Of a stretch of 64,000 bases of DNA, positions 9,916 through 22,219 are shown piece by piece. The stretch's first letter is position 1; every line of letters begins with the position of its first letter. The translations under genes and the position numbers were made by a program. Source of the stretch: Diatrype stigma (Eukaryota; Ascomycota; Sordariomycetes; Xylariales; Diatrypaceae); contig JAKJXP020000033.1 of the NCBI GenBank assembly GCA_022225965.2, forward strand, positions 186,001 to 250,000. Direction: 5' to 3'. The notes beneath the pieces are model-generated. The model did not search any database, was not told where the DNA came from, and saw only the letters and a list, made by a program, of their open reading frames with translations.

Positions 9916-12900
9916 TGTTCCTTATCTTATTCTGGTTTGTCCGCAATGTATGCGACGACAATGTTGTATCAATGTTGTTGTTGCGAGGGTGAGGTATTGT
10001 GGAGAGACGTATGACTCTGTGACATTCTATGTATGGGGGAGAAGGAGGAGAAGTCGAAGTCTAAATAAGGGGCCCCAGCTCTTATAAGGTTCACCCGCAA
10101 GGTTAAGATTTTTCTTTTTGTCCTTTCTTGCCTGGCCTTGGCCTCCTGCTAGAGACCATCGCTGTGTCCCGTGGCACGCAGGCGCGTCATCGACATCTCT
10201 AGATCCTCAAGTGTGGGTAGATAGCGTGGTCCCGGACTGCCCACCGGATGCTTGAAGCCTGGGGCTTCTGGGGCCTGGGGGTGACTAGACAGTCTGGACA
10301 GTACGGGTACGGGTCTCGCCAGTACGTACATGGTGGTGAGGAGTGAGTAGTGAAGTGAGTACTATTGCCATAGTAGTGAAAAAACCGGCCACTGAAATCC
10401 GTGACGGCGCGCCGTGCCACACAGTGGCACAATAAAATGCCATGATTCAAGGCGTAACGTGCACCACCGCCTCGACCAGTCGATGTCGGACTTGGCCATT
10501 GCGCCCGGCAGCGCCGGATCCCTGGAGCCCAGACGATCGATTGTCGTCACTCTCCGTAGCAAAAATCTGAAAGAAGAAAAAATATGCCGGATCCACAGTC
10601 GACCCACGCTTGGCTCGGGAGCGGCCGTTTCGGCCCTAGAGATAACCTAATCAGCGGCTGAAGTTCTGTCGGCATCCCATCATCACCATGACGATGTCCC
10701 GGATATGCCTGTTTTGACCTGCTTGAGGCACTTGGGATCAATTCTACGGCATCACTTTCTATCTAGAACCTGCTATACAGTAGCAATGCGAAGGGTCGCG
10801 ACGAGATGGACTCCGAAGAGAGCACATAACGCCCGTGGGCCTGTGAATTTCTAGGCTGGCCGAGCAAAGTACCGAGTCGGTCCTGTTATGGGGAACGGCC
10901 CCTCGACGTAGGGAGCCCCGATCAGCAGGCCGAGTTCCTGCTCTGGGCGTGAACCACCGCCCAGCCGCCTTGCACCGCCCACCACTGAGCTTCACTGTTG
11001 ACTGATAAAGTGCGATAATCGTATCGAATTCCCGCCGACTTCCATGTACTTGGTGTATAACAGGCATAACGCCAAGGTCCGAAGACGAGATACTACGTAG
11101 TAGGTAGTTAAACGAATCATTCTAGAACCTCTCCCATTCTCACTTACGCTTTGCATCTTTCGAGCAATGCATGTCAACAACGAAATGTCACGATGTTTCG
11201 TGTTCACCCCTGTATTCCGACCCTCATCTCAGCAATTCCAACCCGTCTGCTGACTCGCAGATTCTTTTCATTTTTCATCTTCATTTCATCTTCGTCTTCA
11301 TTCTGCATCTCCCTCTGAGTTTGAATGGTACCGACCGAGTCCGCAGCATATCACCGTGCCAAGGTTAGCCACACGCTAGAACCTTAACGTTGTTTTAGAA
11401 CGTTGTCTTGTTGGGTTTCGGCGGAACCCTCGTCGGCTTAGTGACCCAAGGCCTCCTTGCCGTTCATTTTTCATTTGCTATCCAACTGCTGCATTGTCGC
11501 CTTCGCGTGTTTTCGCGTTTAGGACTTATACCCCGGCGCTTACAATTGCATTCAATCAAGAAATTACGCCCAGCACGTGAGGCTTCACTTTTTCCAGGTA
11601 CTTACTTACATGTGTGTCTGCCCAATGCTGTCGTCTCGCACCCGCCAGTGGGGTGAAGAACCATCGCCAACCACTGTCTCTCCCCTGTGATTACCCTCAA
11701 GATTGTCCTCATCGCTCGGGACTGCATGAGCATTTACATATCACGCAGATGAATACGTGCATATGCACCCTCATATTCGCTCGCTTCTCGTGAATCTACA
11801 TCGGATTTCGGGATTTATGCAGTTTTCTAGCACGGTCGGACTGATGTCACACACAGTATGCGTACTATTTGATATTTTCTCTTAGCATTTCGTTAGCCCA
11901 GGCGCCGTTGCACGCCAACGAGTTATGATAGATGATAACTGTGACATGATTCCCTTTCTGGGTAATCAGGGCAGCTAGGTACAGTCGGACAGGTACGGAG
12001 AATGAAAGTCGGGTTATTGTAAACCCTCCAGAAAGAAAATGCAGGTGAGGCGGCCCGACGGTGGCGCACCAAGTTGCCAACACCTTGAAAAGCACACCCA
12101 CTGTTACGTTACCATCGAGAGGCTCTACGGAGTGCGTACATCGTACTTAGTAGTGAGCAGGAAACGTGCAGGTAACTGGATGAAAATTTTGTGGCCTGTT
12201 GTATCAGGGCCCCATTTTATCTCGTGTGATTTTATCGCCAGATCCCGGTACTGGCGATTACTAACATCGTGTAAAGAGCATTGCTCCCTTGGCTTCTTAT
12301 CATCAGTGATCCCAAGATGCATTTGCAGGGACGGAAACACTGCCGAAACGAAACATTGGCTCACTGGATGGGAACTTCGAGCCACAATTGACACGAATTC
12401 GTTATGAATGAGTATCACGACGAATAGGTAACCCTGGTGCCGCTCTTGAGGCTGAAATAAGCTTCCGAGGAGCGCTAAGAACGCCATGTCTTATATCAAG
12501 CAGGGCAGCTATCCTCGGTGGCACTAGATAGATTGCTTGGCTACATCTAAGTGGGTAAAATCTGATCCAGGGTCCTGCAGATCAGCCCTCGTGATCTCAA
12601 GTATTAAAGCCGAAATCACAGAAGGATTACGCCACAAGCGCGTACTATGCTATCCAGCATCATCCTCATCCTATGCCTCCTATGCAAGGCCAAGATGCTG
12701 AGTTGAGGGTCTAGAAGTGAATGTCGTGAGACATGTTGTCTAGGTAGGTCAAGGAGGTGATCCCACTGATTGGCGGCATCCACCTACCCGTCTTACGAAT
12801 ACGCGGAGGATCAATAGATGGAAAGGGAGAAAAAGAAGACAACACTAAGTTCAGTGTAGACCGAACAATGAATATCCAGATATCCATATGGATACACTGC

Positions 12901-13831
12901 GGCTTCTCTCTCACAGTCTCAACATAAATATCTCAAGAAACCGTGAATGTCGGGTTTGGAATGGGAATGAGTGCGTGCCCAGAAGCGATGCAAGGAGATG
13001 AAGTCAATCTACGTCGCGCTAGACGTAGTAGGTTCCCATATTATCAGTAATATGCATCTAGAATAGACCCGAGAAAAGAAACCCACAGCAGTAGTGCAGC
13101 CGGGATTCCGTAGACTGTAGTTGTAGCTCCGGAACATCACTGTGCACAACAACGTGCAGGGTTGATTCTTGAAGATCTTGATAGAGCACATGCTCGTTTC
13201 AGCTTTCTCGGGCAAATAGTTGGCGCTACTATCGAGAAGCCGCTCGGCGGGCGGAATTATTGTTATTCTCTCAGTAGCAGTAGACCCATCCCACCCCCTT
13301 TGTAAGCGGCCAATATCAGTTGAGAAAACAGGGCTTGCTAGCAGCGACCCTCTGCTATTCGGTGTAGCTAACAGTTCGGAAGTTGGGTCAAAGGTAGGGT
13401 GTCACAATATCTCTCTATGCACTGTAATTGCGCGCCGCCTAGACGGCATTCCTGCATCCACCATGGGGTGAATAGCACCAAATCACTTGCGTATACTTCA
13501 GCTCTCCGCCCGGAGAAAGGAAGACCCTGGGTAAACTGGATCGGTAACTGCAAGCTATCTAGATAATCACCGTGGGCCGTGCGAAGACTGGCTTCGGTTG
13601 AGGCGCTCCAGATCTCCAGACAAGCCATGGATTAGGTACGTATTATTATTAGAGCGAAGCAAAGCACGAAAGCGGCCGAGGTAGGTGGGTGCTAAGTAGT
13701 ATATGGGGTCAGGGGAAAGACATGAATACCCCATGAGCTCTCCCCCCTCTCCATTAGGTAGCTTGTTGTCCCCTCAGCCCCCTCAAAAGCACCATCCCAC
13801 GGAGTTGTGGATTGTGGATTGAATACCCCCT
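9916..13831. other. Long gene-poor interval
   Basis: Nearly 3.9 kb without a convincing gene. It contains the transporter promoter (first few hundred bases), a TTTTCAT/CATCTTC-type pyrimidine-rich stretch near 11255-11310, and scattered open frames of 60-120 codons on both strands without motifs. The longest (12125-12487, minus) resembles no family and has no coding periodicity that I can see. No TIRs, LTRs or tRNA found. Confidence 0.5.
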
Positions 13832-15366
13832 CTACCACTGGGAGAAATCACTCCACCCCATGGTTCTCTTTCCGGGGTCGTCAGATACCTTACGACCCGA
13901 GAACTTCGCCATGTGATCAAGCCATATCACGCCCGAGAACCTCACCAGCTCCTGACTGCAGCTGAAGTTGATATGGCCCATCTTCTCTGCATAGCCGCCC
14001 AGCTGGGCTTCGTTTGTGCCTGTATCACGACCGCGCCACTGCAACCACAACGTTGGCGGTGAGGTGAGAGGGCCAGTACTTGAGGTCTTTGCTCTCTTAG
14101 GCGCTTGAGAAACCTCACTAGCGCCTCCTTTCCGTTTACTATTGCCGGTATGCTTAATAGTATGGCCTAGTTCCTCAACACTATCGTCGTCGCTAGATCC
14201 TGAGGTATCGCTTCGCTCTCCATTATCGAGCCCATCAAGAGTTCTTGCCAGATCCAGATACTTTGTAAGCTGCGCTTCGTCCGTAGAGAGGACCATGACT
14301 CCTTCTAGGATTCCGATATCGAACTCCCCTACGTAGAAGTCGGGTGTCTTGGTAGCATATATCTTGAGCATCATGTCCCCTTGTGTACAAAACCCATTTT
14401 CGATATCAGGACTTGAAACTTTGTATTTGCCCACGACTGATGCATTCGGGATCAGTGTCTGATTATGAGGTGCCTGCTTCGGCGGTGCTTGATGAGAAGT
14501 CTTGGAGTATGTTCCATGCGCTGCCTGTGCTCTGTTCTCTCGATGGACCTCGTACGGAATCGCCACCTCGGCCTCTTGTGCCGCATGCTTGTCTGCATAC
14601 TGATCTCGCGCTTTCTTGATCGCAGCATCAGTCCAGCCAACGAAGGCGACGTCAAGCGCCCCGAATTTCTCAATCTTAGTTCTCAGACTGGGCACGTTCT
14701 TGGCGTACCTGACGGTTTGGAACGGAAGGGGGTCTCCTCCAAAAGATGAAGGGACCATGATGGCACTGGGCATTATTGTCATGTCAGGTCTTCCTCTGGC
14801 ATCAAGGAAGTATTTCTGGATGAAAAGGCCCTGATCTATGCTGGCTTTCATGCTGAAATCCTCTCGCCTCTTCATGTCGACTAGCCTGTCCTGCTCCATT
14901 TCAGCGTCGTACGCTTCCTTCAGTGGTGTGTATTGTGCTCTCAGGTCCGCCTCCAAAACTAGCATCTCACGGGGCACATGCTCAAACTAGAGTGAAATGT
15001 CAGCACTCATATGTTATAACCAAGCGTGCATGGCGCGCATGAAGAGCTATCAGGCTGCAGCCATACTTTACCCGCGAGCAGCGCGTCTTTGAGCAGCTTG
15101 ATCATCTTATCTTGAGTAAAGGACCGAGAGAAGGGTAGGGCATAATGCGAGAACTGAGCCATAGCGAACTTCCTATCTAGCACATCCGGGGGCTCCCAGT
15201 CTTCCGCAAGCACGTCCTTCTCATCAGGTTTGTCCTGACAAGGGGGGTACTCCTCGGGGAAGCACAGCGTTCGAATTTCTAAGGCATTGCGCCGCGGAAT
15301 GTCTTTGTACCGGAGCTTCCCATCGTATGTCCAGAAGCCTTGCACAGCCTCTGGGCGCGGCTGCAT
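13832..15366 (-). CDS. Unrecognised fungal protein, likely nuclear
   Basis: Two exons, 15366-15067 and 14986-13832, joined by an 80-nt intron (donor GTATGG, branch GCTGAC, acceptor CTCTAG), encode 484 residues. The N-terminal third is charged and rich in Pro/Asp (EDWEPPDVLDRKFAMAQFSH); residues about 100-200 contain a helical region starting REMLVLEADLRAQYTPLKEA. Residues about 280-390 read as a folded segment (GFCTQGDMMLKIYATKTPDF). Then comes an acidic Ser/Asp stretch followed by a basic bipartite-like cluster, KRKGGASEVSQAPKRAK, that could be a nuclear localisation signal. I recognise no domain and assign no function. An upstream exon is possible because an AG acceptor lies just before the ATG. 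No membrane segments or signal peptide are present. Confidence 0.65.
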
Positions 15367-16755
15367 TATGTCTGAATATGTAAGTCACGAGAAGTTATAG
15401 CTACCCCTGTTGTGAAATGGTTGCAGACAAACAGGAGATACGTATATGTACCCGGACTCCTGGTACTTCTGCTACTTGCTAAGACCCGATTTGATGCGAC
15501 CGTAGTCGAGTCGAAGCTGTCACGTTCTATGTAACTAGCAGTTCGGCGTGTACGAGCTCGTTGATTGCACTTCGCAAGGGGTTGGTGAGCAGGAAGAAGT
15601 CTCTTATTGAGGTGATACTGAGTTGGTAGCTCAGACCAGATTGCTTGTGAACCAACAAGTTAAAACATTGAACCACGATGTTGAGGGCCCGTGCACTTCA
15701 GCTCCCTCGGTGTATAATTCAGCACTGCTGGCTGACCCAGCAACCACTAACTAATTCGGCTGTGCTTGGTTCAAATAGTTGGGGGCCGGGACTAAAGTTA
15801 CAGGGGGAATATCATGTATGCAGGATTTATCGTAGCAATTGAAAACCGTGTCACTTCGTGCGATGTTTCACTTCCTAAGATTAACAATGCGATAGTGACA
15901 ATAGTTTTGGATTGATTGGAACCACCACTTTCTTGCGAATGATCCTCGAGATGGCTATCGAGATATCTGCACCCATCCCGATTCCCGCCGACAACAACTT
16001 CGTGAGCGCTACTGAGCGCTGCTGCTGAGTTGAGCACCTGTACGCCCCTTGCTCTAACTACACCAACACGCCGTCAGTCGCTGCATCCCCGTTGTGTTAG
16101 GTGCCGTTCCTGTCTCCGGGTAGTCGGTGCCTGGCGTGCTCAAGTCGCCCTCGTGCTTGCTGCAGGTTGTATTACTGTATTCACGCGCGCAATGCCTAGT
16201 CCGGGCGCAGTGGTAGTGTCATGGCACCTTCGTAGTTGTCCGCCGAGCCGCCGCTGCCAAGCGCCCACTGCGTTGTCGCGTTGGAAAGCCCCGTTGTTTC
16301 GTTACGTCTTACCTAGCAGCCGTGCTAGCAGTATGGCATGTTGCTGCTTCTGTTGAGATGGTAAGGCGAGGCTAGATATGAGTGGTGTGAGACATCGTTG
16401 AGCGAGCGGGGTGGTGACGAGAGAGTACGCTGACGTGAGGTATTGAGTGAGAGCTGCTGCTGTCTTGAGTCCGTTATGGTCCGAAATTGCTCACTAGATC
16501 ACCAATATTCCTTGAGTTGCTTGCAGTCGACCCTTCCAGGTACTGGTCTATCGCTTCACCACTGAGGGACAATCCATCTAAAGCGATATGGACGGCGAGA
16601 TCATCGTAGAACTCGGCTTTTACGATAAGGTAGGTACGAGATGAGCGGGCTTCAGAAGAAGAGGCGTGAGCATCCAAATCATCATCAAGCTATGTTTCGG
16701 GATAAATATTGCTACGTTCGTTTGAGTATCAACTGATATACATCCGGCTCCATCC
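15367..16755. other. Intergenic region
   Basis: 1.4 kb with no supported gene. Short open frames on both strands (for example 16030-16356, plus) are Arg/Ser/Cys-rich and look like non-coding translation. Confidence 0.5.
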
Positions 16756-17280
16756 TTACTGCGTTGTCTCCTTCTCCTGGCTCTTTTCAACGGCCACAGG
16801 CTTATCTTCCTTCTTGGCCTCCTTTGCCTGTTCACCCTTGCTGAAGTAGGAATCCAGTTCGTCGTCAAAGCGCTTCAAGGTAGTGGCCTTGTCCTCCTTA
16901 GGTGGCTTCGCCTCTACCGCCTTGGCATTACCGTCCTTCTTTACCCCCTTGGTGTTGTCGGCAGCAGCCCCCTTCTTCTGCCGCTTCGCAGAAACCTCGG
17001 CGGTAGCAGCAGCCGAGGAACCAGGGTTCCTAGGGGCGACCCGGTCGCGTAGGTCGCCGCCGCCTAGGAGGGCGCGGTGCGCTTCCCGAATCCTACCCTC
17101 CCCGATAAACTTGAAAGACAGCACGGGTATTCCCTTCTCACTACCATAATTTTCGATCGCGTTCCGCTTCAGCTGGCGCACCTCGTAGTCGAAGTCTTCC
17201 TCCCACGCCACTCGCGCCGGTCGGGTGTCACGACCATGGTCATCGTACCGACGCTTGTTGCCACGTCCCGCTCGGAACAT
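16756..17280 (-). CDS. Small charged protein with ALY/REF-like C-terminal motif
   Basis: The frame gives 174 residues from the ATG at 17280 (MFRAGRGNKRR), which has a purine at -3. The open frame extends a little further upstream without another ATG. The N-terminus is basic with an RGxGxR-like patch; the middle contains PVLSFKFIGEGRIREAHRAL. A Lys/Ala/Glu-rich low-complexity tract follows (about residues 85-140). Near the end, TLKRFDDELDSYFSKGE closely resembles the LDxELDxYF motif by which ALY/REF- and CHTOP-type mRNA export adaptors bind the DEAD-box helicase UAP56/Sub2. A role as an RNA-export adaptor is therefore an inference from one short motif; no complete RRM is visible, so it may be a divergent or shortened relative. 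An unseen 5' exon is possible. Confidence 0.55.
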   Translation of the reverse strand: MFRAGRGNKRRYDDHGRDTRPARVAWEEDFDYEVRQLKRNAIENYGSEKGIPVLSFKFIGEGRIREAHRALLGGGDLRDRVAPRNPGSSAAATAEVSAKRQKKGAAADNTKGVKKDGNAKAVEAKPPKEDKATTLKRFDDELDSYFSKGEQAKEAKKEDKPVAVEKSQEKETTQ

Positions 17281-18039
17281 CTTGTAGGTAGGTATCGGGT
17301 TTTTGGTTTTTTCTGATTCTACGAAGTCCCTCTTTGTTGGAGGCCTAACTTGCAATCGCTGTGTAGGAACTTGTCATGGAAAGCTGGAGAAGTTTTGAGA
17401 TGGTTTGGATGGAGAGCGCGACGGGTTCTAGTCAGGTTACTTACGGATTCGTTCCACTCAAAGCGCCTTTTACCAAGCGTGGGCGCTTATTGACAATTGG
17501 TGACATTGCATTACACCCCTTGTCCTTAACTACTGCAAACAGGTAGGAAGCCTAAGGACAAGAGAGTATAAACTCATGACCACAAAGAACCGATTGTCAC
17601 CACGAGTTGGTTCGCTTGATTGACGTATTCTTTGTTACTTGGGTTTCTCATCTAAAGCAGCACTTTTCTAGGGTCACCGATACTCTAGTCTGTAATACTT
17701 CCAATATAGCAATCATGCCGACCTTGTTCTACTTGTGAAAGTAGTTAATAAGTTGCATTATAGTAACATATGGATTTGAAGTTGATCTCGTAGCTAGCAC
17801 CAACCCCCTGGCAATACCCCTTTTCAGCCCAACAAAACTTTTGAAGTAACCCCGCATTTGCTGAGGAACACTTGTTATCGTAACCCCCTGATGAAAGATC
17901 AAATATCGGAAATGCCAGTACCGCCCCCCAAAACATCTCGAAAACCATCATTGCTCGTTATTGGTGAAGTGGAGAGCCATTCAGAATTTGACATTGGATT
18001 ACCCGTAGACCTGTGAGCCCCTGATGGACTTACCTTGAT
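17281..18039. other. Intergenic region
   Basis: No supported gene. It holds the presumed 5' region of the gene ending at 16756 and the 3' flank of the rhodopsin-domain gene. A 68-codon frame at 17745-17951 (minus), MMVFEMFWGAVLAFPIFDLS onward, is Cys-containing but too short and unsupported to call. Confidence 0.45.
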
Positions 18040-19580
18040 TCACACAGGGCTGATCGCAACCCCTGAGTCTCTGTTGGTAGCTTGCATCTCATCCGCCCCA
18101 GTAATCTGAGAAAGGCCCTTGATTTGCTTCCTACTCTTATACCAGGCCTGCTTCGAGACCGGCCCGTCCTGCCCATTTCTTTCGCCCTGCTCACTGGCGT
18201 CTAGATTGGACTGGGTCATCTCCGGGGCAGTTATGGAACCACGACTACTACGGGCTCGAGCTTCCCGCCGTCTTGTCCAGCTAAGTCTAGGCGTAGCATC
18301 CAGCGCAAGATGCTGACCTGTCGCCACCCCCCTATCCCTAGCTAGCGCCCGAAGGATCGGGATCGAGGCCGCGATGATGGTCACGACAATCTCTGCATCG
18401 CCTAGGATGATTAATTGGACTGAGTCAACTAGTATGCATGTTAGAACATGGCAAAACAAGGTCTCTTCGGATGATTCTTGCGATGAACACTGACCGATAT
18501 CCCCACTACCTGATCCTGGGATGGTCTGTATCTTGATTAGAGATGTAACTCCCGCACTAGATGCACGACTTAGCAGCATCATACATAGGACTAATTCCGA
18601 GAGGATGGGAACTTACAATATACCCATGCTCATAGCAGCAAGTGCGCCGATCTTCTCTTTCTTGCTCATGGGTAGTTGCCACAGCATCGTCCAAGGCAGG
18701 AGAGCAAGCACGATATCCATCGCGCCCGAGTACGCTGTAGTGCACACATGATTAGTATCTTGCGCGTGTCGTTATCCCCACAACATATGGACAATACAGT
18801 ACACATACCCGCCGTGAACATGTTATAATGCAGAGTGATCCAACGTGACCAGCAAGACCCTTCGAGGGAGGAGATCCACATCTTCTGTAGCGGCCAGCAG
18901 CGGATCCACGTGAACAGGACGCTTAGGCCGAGGATGGTGTTGACCGAGATGATGATGAACCAGATAAATACCCTGGTCCACCCGGTGGATATGCGCAGCA
19001 GCGAGATGGCGAACGAACTCTTGCTCCACGCCGCCCCGATGATCATAAAGGAGCCGACGAAGCTCAGCGCGAGAAGCATCATGGGCCAGTTGTCCGGGTG
19101 TACGTCGTAGTTGTGCTTCCCGAAGTCGAAGTGTACTGCTATCGACATGGCGGCGTTGCCTAGCTGTAGGACGAACTGTCCTGGTTCATTAGCGGGTTTG
19201 ATCGACTTCAATTAATGCGATATAGATTGACCTGATATCGGATAGTAGTGACGATGACAATGGAAACGACAACAACTATGAATATAGCATGAGGATGAAG
19301 TTGAAGACCCAATCGTCGCCGACATGCCGTACCAAACAGAAGGAGGCTTCGGTGAGCAACTTACCCAAGATGCGAGGAGGACGTAGTCATCCCACCACAA
19401 GCCCCTGCGCCTCGCGAACTTGCAGTAGACCCGCACCACGAGCCATATGGCTGCCACGGAGCTGAGGCTCCAGAGGGTCAGATTGATCTGCGGGCCGTAA
19501 TCGTCATGGGGTTGTGGGGGCAGCACGATACCATCGATGGGCGAGTCTTCAAATATCTCGGTGGTGGAAGACGTCGACAT
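18040..19580 (-). CDS. Rhodopsin-domain (SAT4/PTH11-like) integral membrane protein, gene 2 of 3
   Basis: Five exons, high to low: 19580-19365, 19175-18809, 18734-18617, 18556-18495 and 18428-18040, encoding 383 residues. Helix 1 ends VRVYCKFARRRGLWWDDYVLL. Then follow FGKHNYDV, KSSFAISLLRISTGW, the Trp-rich IRCWPLQKMW segment, YSGAMDIVLALLPWTMLW and KKEKIGALAAMSMGIFAGVT. The last helix contains LGDAEIVVTIIAASIPILR, a match to the family's E-x-x-x-x-IIAASIP-x-LR signature. The cytosolic tail is Ser/Arg-rich. The 66-nt intron 18429-18494 is in frame and stop-free; removing it restores the expected GDIVDSVQLII junction. The protein is presumably a plasma-membrane, GPCR-like protein with unknown ligand. 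The first two exon junctions use GTAAGT and GTATGT donors and are secure. Confidence 0.9.
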
Positions 19581-20808
19581 AATGAAAGATTGCTATCAGC
19601 TATTAACAGAGGCAGAGATAAAAAGAGGTGAAAAAAAAAATGGAAGACGATAACCCAGACTTCTCTGGAGCGAGGATCGTTAGTTAGTATGAATGCAGCT
19701 CCACGCGTGCTTGCTTGCTTGTGTGCGAGATCTAGACAACTTTACTCGTACCTGAGAGAGCAGCGATCAGGCGGCTACGATGAGCACTTATTAAGGAAAT
19801 CTCTCTAGTGAGATCGGGTTGGGAGGGAAGCAGGCAGGGCGCTCCCACGCCACCGCACTCGGCCGAGCGAATGCTACATCGCTCATTCAACTGGACGCAT
19901 GGACGCGGGTCTAGGGACCCTGGGGTACAGAGTGCGATCTTCATGAGACGCGATCTTGAGAAAGACGGCAGTTGAGCGTCGACTCGAACTCGCTAGTTAA
20001 CTACTAAGCAATACGTACCTACGGAGTAGCTCTGGGAGTCTGGGCGACACTCCTTGAGTCGGTATATTGACTTGCTGAGTTCAGGACCGCTGCAGGTTGC
20101 AAATAGAGGTTTTACGCGGCTCACAGGCATCCCCTTTCCCTCACGCTCCCCTTCCCATCTTCCTCCCTCTACCCCATAGTTTATTAGTTTCATTCAGCCC
20201 AGTCAATGCCCCGCGATCACAATCGCGATCGCGTTCCATATTTCGAAATCCGGGGTAGGTGGGTCCCGCCCAGCTTTGATTCAGCCGCATTGATGCTTTG
20301 ATGTCGATCATGCACTACGAACTGCTCATCCATGTTTCACAGGTGAGGCGGGTAATTGAATGACTACCATATTGCAGAGCTGGGGGTGTATGTGAACTCA
20401 TACTGCTCTTACCACGCTCTGTATAATTGGTTATCGCGGCCAACCCAGGACAATTCCGACGATTGGGTGCTTAAAATCAGGATATAGCGACTTCAAGGTG
20501 CAGGGTGGGACTGAGGTTAAGTCTGGAAGAAAGTCTGGCTTGCCTTGGCAATCCTGAACTCGAGGGTATGTGGGCTTGAGTAGATGAAAGATGACTCGGT
20601 GCTTCGTATTTGGTGAAGCCGCTTATAGGTCCGTGCATTACCCCTATTTTACTTATTGTCGCCATTAGGTTATAAGTAACTCAGTTACTGTAGATGTATA
20701 AACTTGTCGGTGGTGTAGATGTTATATGGTTAGCACCCACCTGGATATATACAAGACCATAATCATCAATTAACCAGGTTGAAACAAAGACAAAGGGGTT
20801 AGGAGATC
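19581..20808. other. Intergenic region between two rhodopsin-domain genes
   Basis: About 1.2 kb holding the promoter side of gene 2 and the 3' flank of gene 3. No additional gene seen. Confidence 0.5.
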
Positions 20809-22219
20809 TCATATCGCACGCGTAGGACCAGCACCCGATCCAGACTCGAGATCATCATTCATTCTCAACCATGATCCATCCACATTGTGGTGCCTGATCA
20901 ACTCAATCTGGTCTGTTACCATGATCCCGTGTTGGGACGCGCCACTCTGTGACCTTATTTTTCGGCTCCCAGTGATCTTTGTACCATGGCCTGTTGGGTT
21001 TGAAACGTCGTCTGAAAAGGCTGATCTCTTAGTTCCCGAATATACACTACTATAAGGGCCCGTCCCTTGTAAGATGTGCTGGTATAATGGCCGGTAGGTT
21101 GCAATCGACGTGGCCAAGAATGCGACCATAACTTCAACATCAGAGAGCATAACCGTGGGCATATTATTCCCTAGAATTCATTGTCGTAAGTTAAGTTGAC
21201 CGGGGGGTCTGCAGGTTTAGCTACTCTACTAACACACAAACGGAGTACTTACAGCTCGCATCTGCGGTGCTACCCAGACTAGTGATGTAATGAAGTTGGA
21301 CGAAGCTGACGAGACAGGCACTAGTAACGTTTTAGTTGGTAGGTAATAAGATTGATATCAGCAGCTCTCACCTGCCACCGGCAGCAAAAACAACCATGAG
21401 GCCCCGTTTCTTGTGTTTCGATGTGTGTAACTTCCAAACCAGAGGGATGGGCATGCTGAGGATGATGAGGTCCGTGACAATATTGATAATGTAAGCCGCC
21501 AGGGCCTCTTTTCCATAGTCAATGCATTTACCGGTTGTGGAAGGATCCCATGTATATGAAATTGGAATGCACTGGAGGTTGGTGGCCACAGCCACCTGTA
21601 GAGCCAGCTCGGCTACCAAGGCTGTGACAATCCACGTTGCTACGTGGAACCAACGAGTCGACGCAAAAACCTTCCTATATAAACTCAGGATGCTGAATTT
21701 CAGAAAGGCTAGAATAGCGGCGTAAAGGTTTTCGTCAACGAGACTTAGCTAGAATTATAATGAGTACGGTTAGTGATTCAGTAAGGCTGATGTGGAACAG
21801 ACTTTGCAATGGATGCCTCATTCTCTTGGCAATATGCGAAGATAAAAAGAAAAATACTTACAACTTGTAACAACCGGGCATTAGTTACAAAGATGATATG
21901 CCTGCCCGCTCCATAACGGGTAATCAAACCAATATTTACGCTGAAGGGGACATAAAGAAACTGAACTTGTTAGTTACTATGTGACCAAGCAAGGGCATAA
22001 TGGTAGCCAAACCCAGGCAGCTAAGACGAGCCAGTCGCTGGCGTCCAGGCTCAGACGGCCACGAAGGATTCTTCGAGACCATAGCCGCAAACCGACAAAA
22101 ACAGTTGCGGCGGTAGCACAAATCGTCGTACATGCGATGAGACTAGCAACTAAACTATCCTCGGCATGGGCTAGCATATAGGCCATCTCCTCTGGGGTTG
22201 GTATAGTAGGCCCGGGCAT
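20809..22219 (-). CDS. Rhodopsin-domain (SAT4/PTH11-like) integral membrane protein, gene 3 of 3
   Basis: Five exons, high to low: 22219-22013, 21960-21862, 21748-21372, 21320-21253 and 21170-20809, encoding 370 residues. Recognisable segments in order are VFVGLRLWSRR, DASDWLVLAAW, GLITRYGAGRHI, ENLYAAILAFLKFSILSLYR, CIPISYTWDPS, NIVTDLIILSMPIPLVWKL, KKRGLMVVFAAGG and SDVEVMVAFLATSIATYRPL. The last is the family's seventh-helix E-x-x-V-A-x-x-x-x-S-x-x-x-x-RPL pattern. The first donor (GTTTGG) is weak; the others are canonical (GTAAGT, GTGAGA, GTAAGT). The usual Arg after the fifth-helix GG, part of the family's R-positive segment, is replaced by Ser. The tail is Ser/Gly-rich. The exon layout differs from the neighbouring gene 2, so the two are not a recent tandem copy. 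Confidence 0.85.

Noticed and set aside
12125..12487. 120-residue minus-strand open frame in the gene-poor interval
   Set aside because: No motif, no splice partners and overlapping open frame on the other strand.
16756..17355. Longer form of the ALY-like protein starting upstream of 17280
   Set aside because: The extension has no ATG (the frame opens with TTG) and a candidate upstream exon contains a stop without a start codon.
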